A DNA stretch of 64,000 nucleotides from Psettodes erumei (Eukaryota > Chordata > Actinopteri > Pleuronectiformes > Psettodidae). Numbering within the stretch: position 1 is the stretch's first letter; each line of letters starts with the position of its first letter. The stretch covers positions 4,755,501 to 4,819,500 of the forward strand of contig JAFBJZ010000375.1 of NCBI GenBank assembly GCA_016785225.1, given 5' to 3'. The position numbers and the translations under genes are program-made. The notes below the pieces were generated by a model, which did not search any database, was not told the DNA's origin, and saw nothing but the letters and a program-made list of their open reading frames with translations. Positions 1 to 11,819 of this stretch are shown here, piece by piece.

Positions 1-1348
1 TACAAATATGTATAAATTTATATTTACAGTGCACTGGTTGCAACGTAGTGATTTTGACCTCTGAATTTGAAAAATATTGCTGAAATTGTGGAGTAACAGA
101 CTTGTTTATAAAGCTTGTGAAAGAATGAAAATCATCTGACATAAAAAATGATTCAGATTTACATAATATTACCAGGAAATCTCATTTGTCTTGGCATTAA
201 ATTGCAAACAAGAAGAAAATGTTGCTTAATTATACCTGCATGACAGTGTGTAATTACTATAAAGCTCCAGACCAGACTTCCACAGAGGCTGTTTACCTGA
301 TCTGCTGCGGTCTGCCCAGTCAGCAGCAAAAAAAAAAAAAAATCTTTGCCAGACAGCCTCTGTGTGGAATAACATACTGAGCTAACCACACTGGGAATGA
401 ATGTAATGGCTCCAAATAACATGAGAAAATGTGCTGATGAAATATGACAAACACACATCTGTTCCTGACCATCAGGAAACATCAGAGGGTTTTACCATTA
501 GAAGAGGTTTGGTGTTTTGGTCATCAGGTGGTTGATTTTAAAAGTAAGTAGCTATTTTGTGGGGCTGGGAAAAGTTTAAAAAAAATCAGCTTGAGACATA
601 TACAAACTCATCACAAATTATAGTTCAGCCTCCTCCTTTGACTTAAATGTGCAGCTCCAAATATAAAGCAAATCCCAAATTATCATTCTTACTGAAATGC
701 TTTCCTGAAGTTACAAGTGTGCTGCTTCACTGGGTAAAATGTTTAATTGAGCTAAGTACCCACATGTGAACTATGATGATGATGTCAGTTGTTTGCCTCT
801 TGTGCCCACAGCCCACAGCATTTAGACAGTTCTTACTGGTTTTTAGTTTGGAACCTTCAAGAAACCTCCACACACCCACCCCACGACACTGAATCACTAT
901 GTTATTGTTTGTGGCTGCTTGGCTGCGTCAAGAACAATATGTCACAGGCTGAACACAGCTGGAGAGTATTTGAAAAAAATGGACAGCTCACTGTGTTACA
1001 TTTCTTTACATTTCATATTGTAGAAAAAAGAAGATGTCATATCACCAATTCCCATGACACACTGGTGACAAATATAGTTTGTCAACAGGTCAGTGCTCTC
1101 CTTTCTAATTGGCTTGTAATAATCTCTGGGTCTGATAAAAAGGTGTTCTACAATCAGAGAGGAGCTGTGGTGTAGTCCTGCTTGGCACATAACATTTGAA
1201 GGAAGAACAAAAATATAAGGTATTGTGCAATTTGAATTTTCTTCTTCTTCTAAAAATACAGAAATTAGACATGGCAAAAATACACAGATTTTATGGATTA
1301 AATGTATTCATTCTGGTCTCTCTTTTTTTTTCTTTTTTTTTTTTTAAG
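1..1348. other. upstream non-coding stretch, no gene seen
   Basis: AT-rich sequence. The open frames here are short, overlap on both strands and have no splice or family support. No tRNA, promoter or known repeat is recognised apart from short homopolymers. Confidence 0.5.
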
Positions 1349-1363
1349 GTTTTTGGCCTAAAA

Positions 1364-3315
1364 ATGAAGTTCCATCTCCTCACATTTGTAGTGACTATCT
1401 GCTATGTGAGTCCCCTATTTATCTATCTATCTATAATAAGTATTCACCCCCTGGATGATTTCCCCTTTCATTTACTTTTATTTTATAAATGGAATCATGT
1501 TTAATATATTTTTTATTTTTGAGAAGAATTTAAAAAAAAAAAAAAACTTTAATATCAATGTGAAAACAGATTAAAAATACATATTATAAATAAATTAAAT
1601 ATTAAAATAAATAAGCGGTTGCAGAAATACTCCACCCCCTTTAAAGTGACTTATAAAGTGACCTAAGTGAACAGAGGTTCAAACAACTGGCACTTGTAGT
1701 ATCACAACTAGTGAAATGAAGTTTACCTGAGTGCAGCGAATGTGTCTTGTGTGATTGCAGTATAAAGACACCTATGTTTGGAAGGTCAGGACTGGTTAAT
1801 CAGTATTCCTGGCTATCTATCTATCTATCGATCTCGCCATCTGGCTATCTGCATATAACATCTTATTTCTTTGCTTTCTGCAGGTCAGTGCAGGCAAGGT
1901 AAGGAACATTGAGATGAATTATTTATGCATGATTAACACAGTAATGCAAAGCATGATGAATTACAAACCTCTTTTTTCTCCCTGCTTGCAGAGACAGAGG
2001 ATGATGGCAGCCATGAATGGAGGAATGGCTGGGATGAATGGAGGAATGGCAAATGGAGCAAACCCTGGGATGATGGGTGGAGGACTGAACCCACCCATGG
2101 TAGGTGGTGGTGGGGCAGGTTTCATTGGACAGCCGCAGTTCGCACAGGTCAGTAATTTTGATGACCTCAGGTCAATGTGAAAGGACATTACTTGTAACAC
2201 ATGTAATTGTCGTATGTTTGAAACAATTGTCATGTTAGCATCATAATCACAGTAATCAGGGCTATAAAAGAGAACTAAAATGAGAATAAGATGAACATGA
2301 TGTGTAAAAGATACAAATTATTAAATGCTCACAACTGAATGAATGTAAAGATTGTCTGGATGAATCTAACCACAAGATGGCACTGTACTGCTGATGGACT
2401 TGTTAGTCCTTGATGACGTTGTTATTACCAAATAGAAATTCTTTTAGAATTTTTCCTTCCAGTCAATAATATTGTTTAAAGATTTTGCGTGATGTGATTT
2501 ATTCTTGGCATCATACAATAATAATGATATTAAGTAGTAATACCACTAAAAATAAACTAAGACTCAAATTTGTACTTTCCTTCTCAAAGTTTGTTCCTGG
2601 AGTTCCTGCTTTTGGCCCTGTTCCCAATGTTTACCCTGCCCCTGCGGTTAGTATTAAACACATACAGTAACAATACACAACAAATATCCATATTCATGTA
2701 ATATTGTTTGATACTTTAGTGTACTAGAAAAAAAAATGTTGTCTCTCTTGCTCACTGTCAGCTTCCTTTCATGGGAGTTCCTCAAATGAATCCTCCCCAG
2801 CAGCCTCTGATGGTAACCACTCTCCTCTATGATAACATAATTCTTCTTTACAGGTTACACGATGAAATGTAGAAATGTGGCAAACCAGTACTGAATCACT
2901 AAATCTCACTTTCTTTCTTTAGGGGCTCACAGCTGGTGCCATGCCACAGCAGCTTCCCTTTCAGGCCGAACCACTCCTTAGATTCAGGGTAAGAAATGTA
3001 ATTTGCATCTGCTGTATGTGATATGGTTGACAAGAGTGCACCAGCTAATTGCTGCTTTTTGAATTTCCAGCGCCAGACTGAGAACCTGGGTGACATTATA
3101 AAGACCACTGTGGATACTCAGGTGAGATTGTGAAATTTACAGATTAAGGTAGATAGGACTGCAAAAAATATCATGTGTTGACATCTCAATGTGAAAGGGA
3201 AATTCTCTTCAAGGTTTCACCATGTGTTCTTTTTTTAAAATCTCAGATTCCTGCTCCCACTGACACAACAGCAACAACTCTGTGTGACGAAGATGATCAT
3301 CATGAGGAGAATTAA
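1364..3315 (+). CDS. secreted Met/Gly-rich SCPP-like protein, 8 coding exons
   Basis: Exons as read: 1364-1405, 1884-1898, 1992-2147, 2590-2646, 2762-2812, 2923-2988, 3071-3121, 3247-3315. All are multiples of three with GT/AG borders (all introns phase 0), about 168 residues. Exon 2 has 15 bases of 5' UTR from 1349, after a pyrimidine tract and AAG acceptor, then a signal peptide starting MKFHLLTFVVTICY. The 52-codon exon is rich in MNGGM-type repeats; later exons are Pro-rich (FVPGVPAFGPVPNVYPAP) and the C-terminus is acidic (CDEDDHHEEN). AATAAA lies at 3469-3474. The phase-0 design, secretion signal, Pro/Gln content and position beside odam argue for a P/Q-rich SCPP, possibly the gene called scpp9/fa93e10 in zebrafish, but I cannot confirm that name. 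No S-x-E cluster is obvious, which is odd for the family. The first, non-coding exon was not located. Confidence 0.7.
1436..1815. mobile_element. Tc1-like transposon terminal fragment inside an intron
   Basis: From TATTCACCCCCTGGATGATT through TCAATGTGAAAACAGAT, CTTATAAAGTGACCTAAGTG and CAGAGGTTCAAACAACTGGC, this resembles the non-coding flank upstream of Tc1-like transposase genes common in fish. No transposase remains, so it is a truncated remnant in the intron after the signal-peptide exon. It ends in a short (CTAT)n tract. The family call is from memory of the sequence type, not a search. Confidence 0.5.
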
Positions 3316-3489
3316 GATGATACTGCAGTATACAATTAACAGTAAAACTTGACTTGTATGATTTTGTCACCAATCAACAATGACTATAGAAGCTGTGTTA
3401 AATCTCAGAAAAACAAAACAAACAAAAAAACATGTGTATGTATGTGTTTACTTTCAACTTTTACTTTCAATAAAAATAAATTCTAATTA

Positions 3490-4780
3490 AAATTAAGGAT
3501 TGGTGGATGTCTCTGATTTTACCGTAGAATATGAAATAAGCAGGGGAGTTATAATCTTTATAAACTCAGTAAACTGCAATCTGAATGTAATTTGTAGTAG
3601 ATCTATGCTGCCATCTGAAGGATAATGAGGGTAAAAACAAATGTACAATAAATGAATACATGAAATCACAACTTATCCCCATAAAAGTTGGTCTGATAAT
3701 TGTGTTGTGTAAAACATGAAATCCACCAAGGTTAGAGATTTTCAAATAATGGAAAGATGGTCTGGGTTACCTCAATAATCCTATTTCATGAAACAGACTT
3801 AAAGACTTCAAAAGTAAAATCTCAGCTATCTGACAAACATTTCATATGCCCTTCATATGCCCTTTTTCAAGGACTAACCCTTCCGGACAGAGTAGGAAAA
3901 GCACAGATGCAAATGAAATCAGTAATGGCAGAATTCCATTTAGCTGATTCAGATTCAAGGTTCTGGTGTTGTGCTTGTCAGCTCATTGTACTCAAGTCAA
4001 AAGTAAAAATGGGAGCTGTCAAAAAGGCCTGTCACATTTGAGGTTTAAACACAAATACAAGTTTAAGTTCATTTTTCATTGTTAATTAACATTATTTTCT
4101 TTTCTATCTTTTCTTTTCTAACTGAGTGCAAAATAATTAAAAACACTGAAACCACATAATAAACAGATCAATCACATGACCATGTGGCTTTTTATTCAAA
4201 TATAGGGCTTCCTGCCATAGTCTGTGACATTTTAACTAACCCACAGGGAATCCAAATTATCTAAAAAGACTCACAAAAACATGCTTTTCTCATTTTTTTT
4301 GCTGTGTATCCTCAATTTGAATCCCAACACAGTAAACCGTTAAAACCCATGATTTGCCAGTGAGATGCCAACATCAGTCGGAACATGATGAATAACTCCT
4401 GACAAATGTCTGATGATAAGCTTCCAGCTCCTGTTGTTCTTTTATTCTCATGACGCACCAAAATATCTGCTGGATTTCACATCTGTAATCCCACACTTAG
4501 ACTCAATGAAGGATCAAACAATTAATGAAAAGCAGGGCACTTTTCTGCATATTGCAAGTGAGAAGTAAGAAGTTAAATTCCGATTTCTTGAATTTCTCAG
4601 ATACTTTTGAGACTTGTTAACAACTTGACACAGAACATGTCATGGCATTTAGAGACATGACTTACACCTAATAACATACTTACCTGTCCTGTGTTGTACG
4701 TGTCTGAGTCTGATGCCATGAGAAATGTCTGTCACACTGACCACACATTGTCTGGACAGGCTGGCGGTGGACTACTACAC
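3490..4780. other. intergenic, nothing recognised
   Basis: Between the polyadenylation site of the Met/Gly-rich gene and the odam promoter. The 94-codon frame at 3757-4041 has no signal peptide, family similarity or splice context and is judged chance. Confidence 0.5.
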
Positions 4781-4794
4781 CTCACATGGAGAGC

Positions 4795-4862
4795 ATTTAA
4801 AAGGGATATGGACAAGGTGAGGAGGCAGGCACACAGAAAGGGAAAGCAGAACCAGAGAAACA
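4795..4862 (+). promoter_or_regulatory. odam: odam core promoter and non-coding exon 1
   Basis: A TATA-like ATTTAAAAG (4795-4803) lies about 25-30 bases ahead of a likely first exon that ends at 4862 with donor GTAAGT. Exon 2 begins at 4985, seven bases before the ATG. Confidence 0.55.
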
Positions 4863-4991
4863 GTAAGTTGTTTCGGTAACAGTTTTCTCCATCTTGGTAA
4901 ATATTTCAGATATTTTATGAGGGTTGACAAAATTATATGAATTTATGTAGTTCTCAAAATCCCTAATATTTTTGTTGGCTCTAGGATCATC

Positions 4992-6991
4992 ATGGAGCTA
5001 AAAACTGCCTTTCTGTTGGTCTGTCTATTAAGGACAAGCTTTGCTCTGCCGGTGAGTTACATGCTGTTGCTGAGTTGTTGCTCATACCCTAACCCTAACC
5101 CTAACATCTAAAATTACAGATAGTGTTATTTCTCTTACAGGTGCAGATTGGAATTATTGCAAGCAATAGCAATGAGGTAAATAGCTGTTTTAGCATTTAT
5201 GTTTGCTGCGTGCCAAGTTGAAAATTTCTGTCATATAGGACTATTATTAGCCAATCTAATTCAGCCATTCTGTGTATTCAGATCCTGAGACTGAACGGAC
5301 TAACTCTTGCAACTCTTGGACAAACACAGGTATAGACTTGGCCCACAAATATGTGTGCTGCTCTGATGCAACCACCTTGTAGCCCTTTGCTTTGGAAAAT
5401 ATGTATGCCTAAACAAATCCCCCTCTTCTACAGGCATCTTCAATCATACCCCAGTATGTGCTGCAGCAGCAGCAGCCTGAGGTGCTGCTCACTCCACAGG
5501 TGGTGAACTTGAACCCACAGGTGACTGGTCCTTTTGGTCCCCAAGGGCCTCAGCTGTTGCTCCCCAACCAAGGTAACCAGCTGACACCAGTACTTGTCCC
5601 CAATGGCCAGCAAGAGCAGCCTGGGACTCCACAGGACCCCAATGCTCCTAATGTCCCTCAACAGGCTCAAAACCCTGTGCAGGTACAAAAATGCATCTGT
5701 CTTTGTTATTACTGGAGCTGCTGCAAAGCTCCTTACAGACATGTATACATACATATACAGAGAAGTTAATTATGCTTTTAAATCTTGTCCAGATGTTTCC
5801 ACAATTTCAATACCCTGCTTATGGATTTCCTCAGCTTCAGAGACAGGTATGAAGTCAAAAATACTGACTTGTTTTTAAATTATAATTTATTCTTTATGCA
5901 CTGCATAGTTAGATCAATTTGACTAACTGATAACCCACAGGGCTTCCAGTACTTTGTGCCTTCTTACGGCTACCCCCAGCAGAGGAATAGGGTGGTGCTG
6001 CAGCCCAACAATGCCCAACAGAACCTAGAGAGAACAACACAGAGACCACAGCTTCCCCTGCAGGTGAGAAATGTAAGATGACTTGAAGTAAAACAAAACA
6101 AAAAAAAAAGTTTGTGCCTCTAAGAAAAAAAAAGCTTTGATTTGATTTTTTTAAGAAACTTGCTGAATGAAAAATCTGCTTGCCTGCTGAGTGTTCAGTG
6201 TAAAATTTAGGGCACATTGGGGAAATACTTAATAGCCAAAAATATTCACAGAGAAATGAAAGAGTTAAATGATTTAAATAAAAAAACGTGTCTTTTACTT
6301 TGGCACTTTGAATTAAGTTTAAATACTTATGATGACGATGGTGACAAAGACAAGACTTAATGATAATAACAAAGCTGCAGCTATTGTGTCATGACTGTGT
6401 GCATGTGGTAAATGTGATGCAATGATAGCTGTCTGCTATACTGACCACACGCTGGCTGGCTTTGTGGTTGGCTGCTGAAATCATGTCATGCTCCCTCATG
6501 TCGCTGATCCATGTATGTTTCATTTCTCAGTACGACTGATATCATTTTAGTTGTTCAGGAAAGTGTTAATGCTATTTATGTCTTTTTGTATACTTAGTGT
6601 CATGTTTTTGTAATATGATTTTCATGAATATCATCTCATTTTAGCAGGCTTCCCAGCCGAAGGTACAGACAGAAAAAGTCAGTATGCTACATAACCTCTT
6701 AAGTTTTAAAATTTCACCAGTAAACAAGAGACAAGTCTGCATAGCTGAATCTCATGGCTGTGTTTCCATAACTTTTTCTCTATCAGACATGGCCACTGGG
6801 GACACAGAAAGAGTCTTCTACAATTCCGCCTGATCCTCGTGGGGACACATCTGGCCCTGGGATTGATGAGGTATGACGAACTTTGGTTTCTGTTATACAC
6901 CACTTCCCTTTACTGTGCAGTATTTTAACCACTGCTTTTCTGAATGTTTCCCCAGGGTCAGTCCAACTTCCCCTTCCTGTTTGAACCATAG
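4992..6991 (+). CDS. odam: odontogenic ameloblast-associated protein (ODAM)
   Basis: Exons: 4992-5051, 5141-5176, 5282-5329, 5434-5682, 5793-5846, 5941-6063, 6645-6677, 6787-6870, 6956-6991; about 240 residues, all phase 0. Signal peptide MELKTAFLLVCLLRTSFALP, then the diagnostic ODAM N-terminus with IIASNSNE and LRLNGLTL, a Gln/Pro-rich middle (83-codon exon), FPQFQYPAYGFPQ, and the short tail SNFPFLFEP. ODAM is a secreted P/Q-rich SCPP found at the tooth/enamel(oid) surface and junctional epithelium; it binds partner matrix proteins and is conserved from fish to mammals. SNSNE at the end of exon 3 gives an S-x-E kinase site. AATAAA is at 7181-7186. The exon 8 acceptor is ambiguous by one codon (TAG at 6644 or CAG at 6647). 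It is tail-to-tail with the minus-strand gene at 7.4-10.5 kb. Confidence 0.88.
5086..5105. repeat. short telomere-like tract (CCCTAA)3 in odam intron
   Basis: Three tandem copies of CCCTAA lie in the intron after the signal-peptide exon. Too short to imply a chromosome fusion. Confidence 0.8.
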
Positions 6992-7466
6992 ATATCACCT
7001 GGGAAACAACAACATGATTTGGCAAAAATTAATTTCCGTATGGCTGTTGTCATGGCAAGCTCATATTTCTCAAAATATATTGGAATATACCAATCCTCTT
7101 AAAGCAATGTATTTGTGCTCAGTTATGTATGTATGATAAACTTTTTTCAGGAATATGTTCCTCTCTTTCACAACATGTCAAATAAAGGACTTTACCAAAG
7201 ATAATTGCACTGAATTTTATGGTAGTACACAGAAATTTGGTTAAACAGGAGGAATACACAAATTACATGAATGATTTTGTAGAATATGCCACAAAAATTG
7301 AGCGATAATCTCCTGTGATACTTGATGAATTTGGAGAATCAAACTTGGATCTGTTGATTTCTTCCTGAGAAAAGTGGGAAACAAGAAATTAAGTTAGCAT
7401 TTGTCATCAATTTAATATTATGGTAATTATTCTTAATCTGCACTAGTTTATTAATACCTTCACCTT

Positions 7467-9958
7467 TTACCAGTCAGGTTCTTCTGGATTGTCTTCTTCT
7501 CCAACAAGCTCACTGAGGTTTTTCTTGAAAAGAACAAAGTTGTTCAAATTAATTACACAGACGTTGCTAGGAAGGTTCCTGGCTTACATGCTAGGAAATG
7601 TGCTAAAAATAATTTTAATACCTTTTCAAAACAAGCTACATTAAACCCCAGTTCAGGACAAAAATAATATATCTAAAGTTTAAGATGGCACTGTAAAAAG
7701 TGTTTGAATAGCAGGAACAACAAAATTGTATGTGAGTGGGGATAGGATCAAGAATTTCAGATTGTATATTGTATAGATAATGTATTTATACATTTGCCTG
7801 GTGCCAAACGATAACAAAATGTGTACTTACAGGTTTTAAAGCCCCATACTCAATCGAGACTTTGTCCTTCAAAAAGAAATTGTGCTAGTTGTTACAAAGA
7901 CATATTTTTTAGAAAAATATTTTTAAAAAATCATTTAAAAGTTACCGGCTCTGTGGTGTTATAGAGGAGCTTCACATATTGCTGAAATATAGATCAAGAG
8001 ATGCAAATATAAAAGCAGACAATGTTAAATTTTCCACAAACCTGTATAACAAAAGCCAAAACAAACCAGCCTGGTCATAATAAAGCTTAAAAACAGTATT
8101 TGACAGCCATTCTACCCCATTCTCTGGAGGTCCATGTTTTCCTCCCTGTAAAACAATGCAACAACATCAATGCAAGTCTAACTTGCTGAGTGTCTGAGGT
8201 TTGATTCTGTAACCAACTATACAATAATGAAATGCCTACCTTGTGATGGTGATGTCCTTTTCCACTATGCTATGGATGAAATATCAATCATTAGAACTGA
8301 TGAAAAATATTATTATTGTCTTCTTCTTCAACAATGATTGAGCTGTAACTGTGTATCCAAATTGCATCTTCAGTCACCTACCTTTGGCATCAGAAAGAGG
8401 TTCTCTCCCTGCAAAATTTCCAGCGATGGAGTTATCAGAATTGTAATATTTCACAAGGTGATGTCGTTTACCGCATTAAGTTGAAAAGGTAATCAATCAA
8501 AGTTATATCAAGTAAATAACTGAAATTGTTTACCTCTTTCAAGGATATGCTTGTGACATTCTAGGGATGAAAGCCTAATTAGAAAATGTAAATATTCTGT
8601 GGTACAACTGCTCTGTCAAGTTTTATACAGAGCTCACTGTCAGATATAATAACAGCACTTTTACATTTTTTACATGTTGTACCTGAAATGGCACACTGTC
8701 AACCTGAAAAGAATTTGTACACACAAGAAAATCAGTGTTTTGGACAAGTATTCCAGTAAATTTTAAATGAATTACCATATAAAGAGACTGTATGCTTACC
8801 TTGAATGTAGGGGAAAATACTATGTGGCGCTAAAAAAAATAGAATAATTAATTGTACATCATCTTTTAGCTTTACACTGACCTAATTGCATCATTAACCT
8901 GGAAGTAAAGCACCTTTCCAGAGCAGAAGTCAAACAGTGGACAAGCACAGAAAAGTAACACAATGCAAGACTAAAAAAAATGAAATGAGAGAAATAAAAA
9001 CCAAAGAAAATGTAAGCTGAATGAGGTGAGCCTCAAGCCATTTTTAAATAATAGAACATTTTGTCAGGCAGGTGTAATAAAATGGGACTTTAATAAGTCC
9101 TATTAAATTACACCTTTGTCTTACTTTTTTCAGCTCTAGCATCATTAAATTTTACCGTTGGCTTACCGGTTTCCTTATGCTGGGCCACTTGTCTCTTGAA
9201 TGTCCTTTGGGACTTGCAAAAAGTCCAGCTACCTCAGACGGAGTCACGACAGGCCAATCAGGCATGAAGTCACGAGGCTGGGTGAAGAACAGATGAAGTT
9301 CTGCATATAGTAAATGACTGTCAAATCCTGTCAGGTGATGGTACAGTATAGTGTGTTGCAGCAGCTCTTGATAATCTCAATAATAAAAAAAGCTGAAGCG
9401 ATATTTGGGCACTTTTGGAAATAAATCTAATGAATTTCTTTTGTTGGGGCTTAGTTGAGAGTAATGGTATCACTGACTAATGTGCAAGCTGGAGACAGAA
9501 CTTAATTTGCCAGTACTTTTATCTATTGTTTATATAACTACAAAACAAAATCCACGAAAAATGTAGTTGTTATCAGAAGGCCTACAAAATTAATATGGAA
9601 GAAATTTAAGTACAAAGCACTACATCCTACATCTTATCCTGTGTCATTATATTTTACTAAGTTGGGTGTGTCAGTTCAGTTGGGTGACTAATTTTGTCAG
9701 TGAAATCTGCGACCCGATAGATGCCATATACCGGGCCTTTAATAAGACTGCCATACTGGATAACAAACTGAACTGTTAAATACCTAATTACCTAAATACC
9801 TGTGTTCTGCCTGGAGAGGGAACTTGAGAAGGTCTTCCCTGTTGGTTACCATTTGGCCCAGCATAAGGTCCACCTGAGGGCGGAAACTTTTCATTCTGCC
9901 ATGGCCAGGAACCTGGCTAAAAAAACAAGTGAATTTTTAAAAACATGAAACCATTAGA

Positions 9959-10006
<48 letters not shown>

Positions 10007-10308
10007 CCAAACTGAAAAACAAATAAGAATTGCTCATAAAAACCTTTTGCCTGCCTGGAGAGGGAACTTGGGAAGGTCTCCATGACTGGTTCCCTTTAGG
10101 TCCTTTCATGGGTACGAACTTGGGTCCACGTGCAGGTGGAAACTTTTCATCCTGCCATGGCCTCCAGGAATCTGGCTAAAAAAATAAAGTCAAATGTTTA
10201 AAATCAGTAGCTCTCATGCACACACACACATGCACACAAACACACACACATACTCACACGAGCAGCTACTGCCGACAAAAGTAAAGCTGTGACACACAAG
10301 ACCTGCAT
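7467..10308 (-). CDS. secreted SCPP-like protein with duplicated Trp/Pro-rich exons
   Basis: Exons from the start (minus strand): 10308-10258, 10175-10044, 9916-9800, 9277-9167, 8829-8800, 8703-8683, 8560-8534, 8408-8382, 8269-8240, 8145-8116, 7981-7946, 7866-7831, 7523-7467; about 234 residues, phase-0 introns. Signal peptide MQVLCVTALLLSAVAAR. Exons 3 and 4 are tandem duplicates sharing SWPWQ(N/D)EKFPP and SQVPSPGR. Then come short 7-12 codon exons, including HSGKGHHHHK, glycosylation sites NVT and NTT, and an acidic end (EEDNPEEPDW). The in-frame TAA at 7467-7469 is followed by a polyadenylation signal (7447-7452, reverse strand), which supports that stop. Uncertain points: the donor of the 8145-8116 exon, an unusual GTTTTT donor after 10044, and a possible extra five-codon exon at 8913-8899. 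Secretion, exon phasing and position next to odam suggest an SCPP; scpp5 is one candidate, but I do not recognise it well enough to name it. Confidence 0.65.
9961..10004. repeat. (CA)n microsatellite
   Basis: Perfect CA/AC dinucleotide run in the intron between the two duplicated exons of the minus-strand gene. A looser CA tract lies at 10218-10250. Confidence 0.95.
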
Positions 10309-10453
10309 TGCTCCTGAACAACCTGGAAAATAAAAATAAAAAATAAATTGAATTTAAGTGGTTCATAAACTAAAAGTAATAGTTACAATGTACACGTCAA
10401 AGTGAACTGAATTAGTCCTAAAGATCAGACATTTGATAAAGCTCATCACTTAC

Positions 10454-10510
10454 GGGCTAACATCAACAAGTGTGCAAGTGTGTGGCCTATCACACTTTGA
10501 TATTTATATC
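10454..10510 (-). promoter_or_regulatory. TATA box and non-coding exon 1 of the minus-strand gene
   Basis: On the minus strand GATATAAATA (10510-10501) is followed about 30 bases on by a short exon ending at 10454 with donor GTAAGT. Exon 2 starts at 10322 with 14 bases of 5' UTR. A non-coding first exon is the usual SCPP arrangement. Confidence 0.6.
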
Positions 10511-10594
10511 AAATGTCAGATATTGAGACACAGCACATTTATGAAATCAAAACATCTTTGTCATGCTTAGTTATTTGCAAAACGCCAGTTACTT

Positions 10595-10945
10595 CACACA
10601 TTGTTTTCTAAAGTCTTCTTCATTGACTTTGATCCCATTTTCTTAGAAACAGCACAAGGCAAAAAATGTGACTAGTAGCAGTGATTAATGATAATGGAAT
10701 AAAAAGTGGACATGGAAAATATCTAATATTATGTCTTTATATTTTACTTACTTACTGTATTCAAGGCACTTAAGCCAAAACAAGAGGAAGCAGGCAGGAA
10801 TGCTTGCTTCACTGGGTGTTGTCTGTTACCTCCCTAATCCACTAAGTCACTTGATTTGTAATCATAAGAGCAGGTATTTCCATGTGTGGCATCTGTTCAC
10901 CAATTTGCCAATACCAAAGGGTGGATAATAAAGACACTGAACCTA
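10595..10945 (+). repeat. conserved block, copy 1 (upstream of gene A family)
   Basis: First copy of a roughly 350-base block recurring ahead of A genes. Hallmarks: GACTTTGATCC..TTTTCTTAG, ACAATGTGACTAGTAGCAG-type text, CTTAAGCCA, GAAATGC(A/T)TGCTTCACTG, TAAGTCACTTGATTTGTAAT. Here it lies about 2.7 kb before A1 because a retroelement sits between them. Confidence 0.8.
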
Positions 10946-11020
10946 TGTAGGTTTGGTATTATGAAATGTTGTCTGGCTTTACTAAAACTAATATTTTGTC
11001 ATAACTGTTGTAATATTTTT

Positions 11021-11805
11021 GAAGGACTCAAAATGTTGGCAAAGGACTCCAGGCAGTGTAAAACTTCAAAAGACGTTTATTTACACAGAGAATACACAGA
11101 GAAAAGCAAAAACCATACTTAAACTAGTACTGAGCAGAGGGCTTTACCTATTAGATACTTGTTTGTCTACTGTGAATTTGAATATGCAATATACTAAGCT
11201 TCTGGAACAGTTCAGAATGAGTGGACTGCTCAGGGGCCGGAACTGGATTAGAACAGGTGGGCAGAACCCATGGCAGTGCCACAGCTCACGCGTGCTGGCA
11301 GAGTGGGACGGCTCTCGTTCAGGAAGTGGGTCAAAGCAGGTGGTAGTGCCACAGCTCTGAGGAGCTAACCGAGTGGCATAGCTCTGGATTTGAAATGTGT
11401 TCAAGGCAGGCCTTAAGAAGGAAGTGGCATCACAATGGCTCTGAGGTGCAGACAGAGCAGGGTGACTCTGAATCAGGAACTGGAACAGGACAGGTAAGCA
11501 GGTCTGGTGGCAGCACCACAAGGCGCACAGGCAATAGGAAGCAGACATGCAAGGTTAGGAAGATGGAGACAAAGCCAAGTATGGTAGGTTACTTCTTAGC
11601 AGGTATGAGAAGGACAAGGAGATAAATAATGAGAACAAGGTGAAGCACAAGAGCAAACAAGCTGGAGTGAGAGATTGGCTGTAGTGTCTGTTACCATTTG
11701 TGTGACTGAACGATCTGGTGGATGGTCTTCAGTCCTGCTCAGATTTGAAGTTTTAATTGGCTGATAAGAACCTGGTGTGCAGTACTGGTGAGAGAACAGA
11801 CTCTT
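11021..11805 (-). mobile_element. left LTR-like copy of a decayed retroelement
   Basis: TTGAAGGACTCAAAATG followed by ACTGAGCAGAGGGCT recurs at 12,781, giving direct repeats on both sides of a gag remnant. The copy contains degenerate roughly 90-base internal repeats (GGCAGTGCCACAGCTC type, 11,230-11,560). Boundaries are approximate. Confidence 0.5.
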
Positions 11806-11819
11806 CTTCTCTTAAATTG

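Noticed and set aside
5086..5105. Interstitial telomere
   Set aside because: Only three CCCTAA copies inside an odam intron.
7201..7371. Extension of the minus-strand gene through a spliced last exon ending at 7242
   Set aside because: It would need a phase-2 intron, unlike all others, and lies past an in-frame TAA with a polyadenylation signal just behind it.
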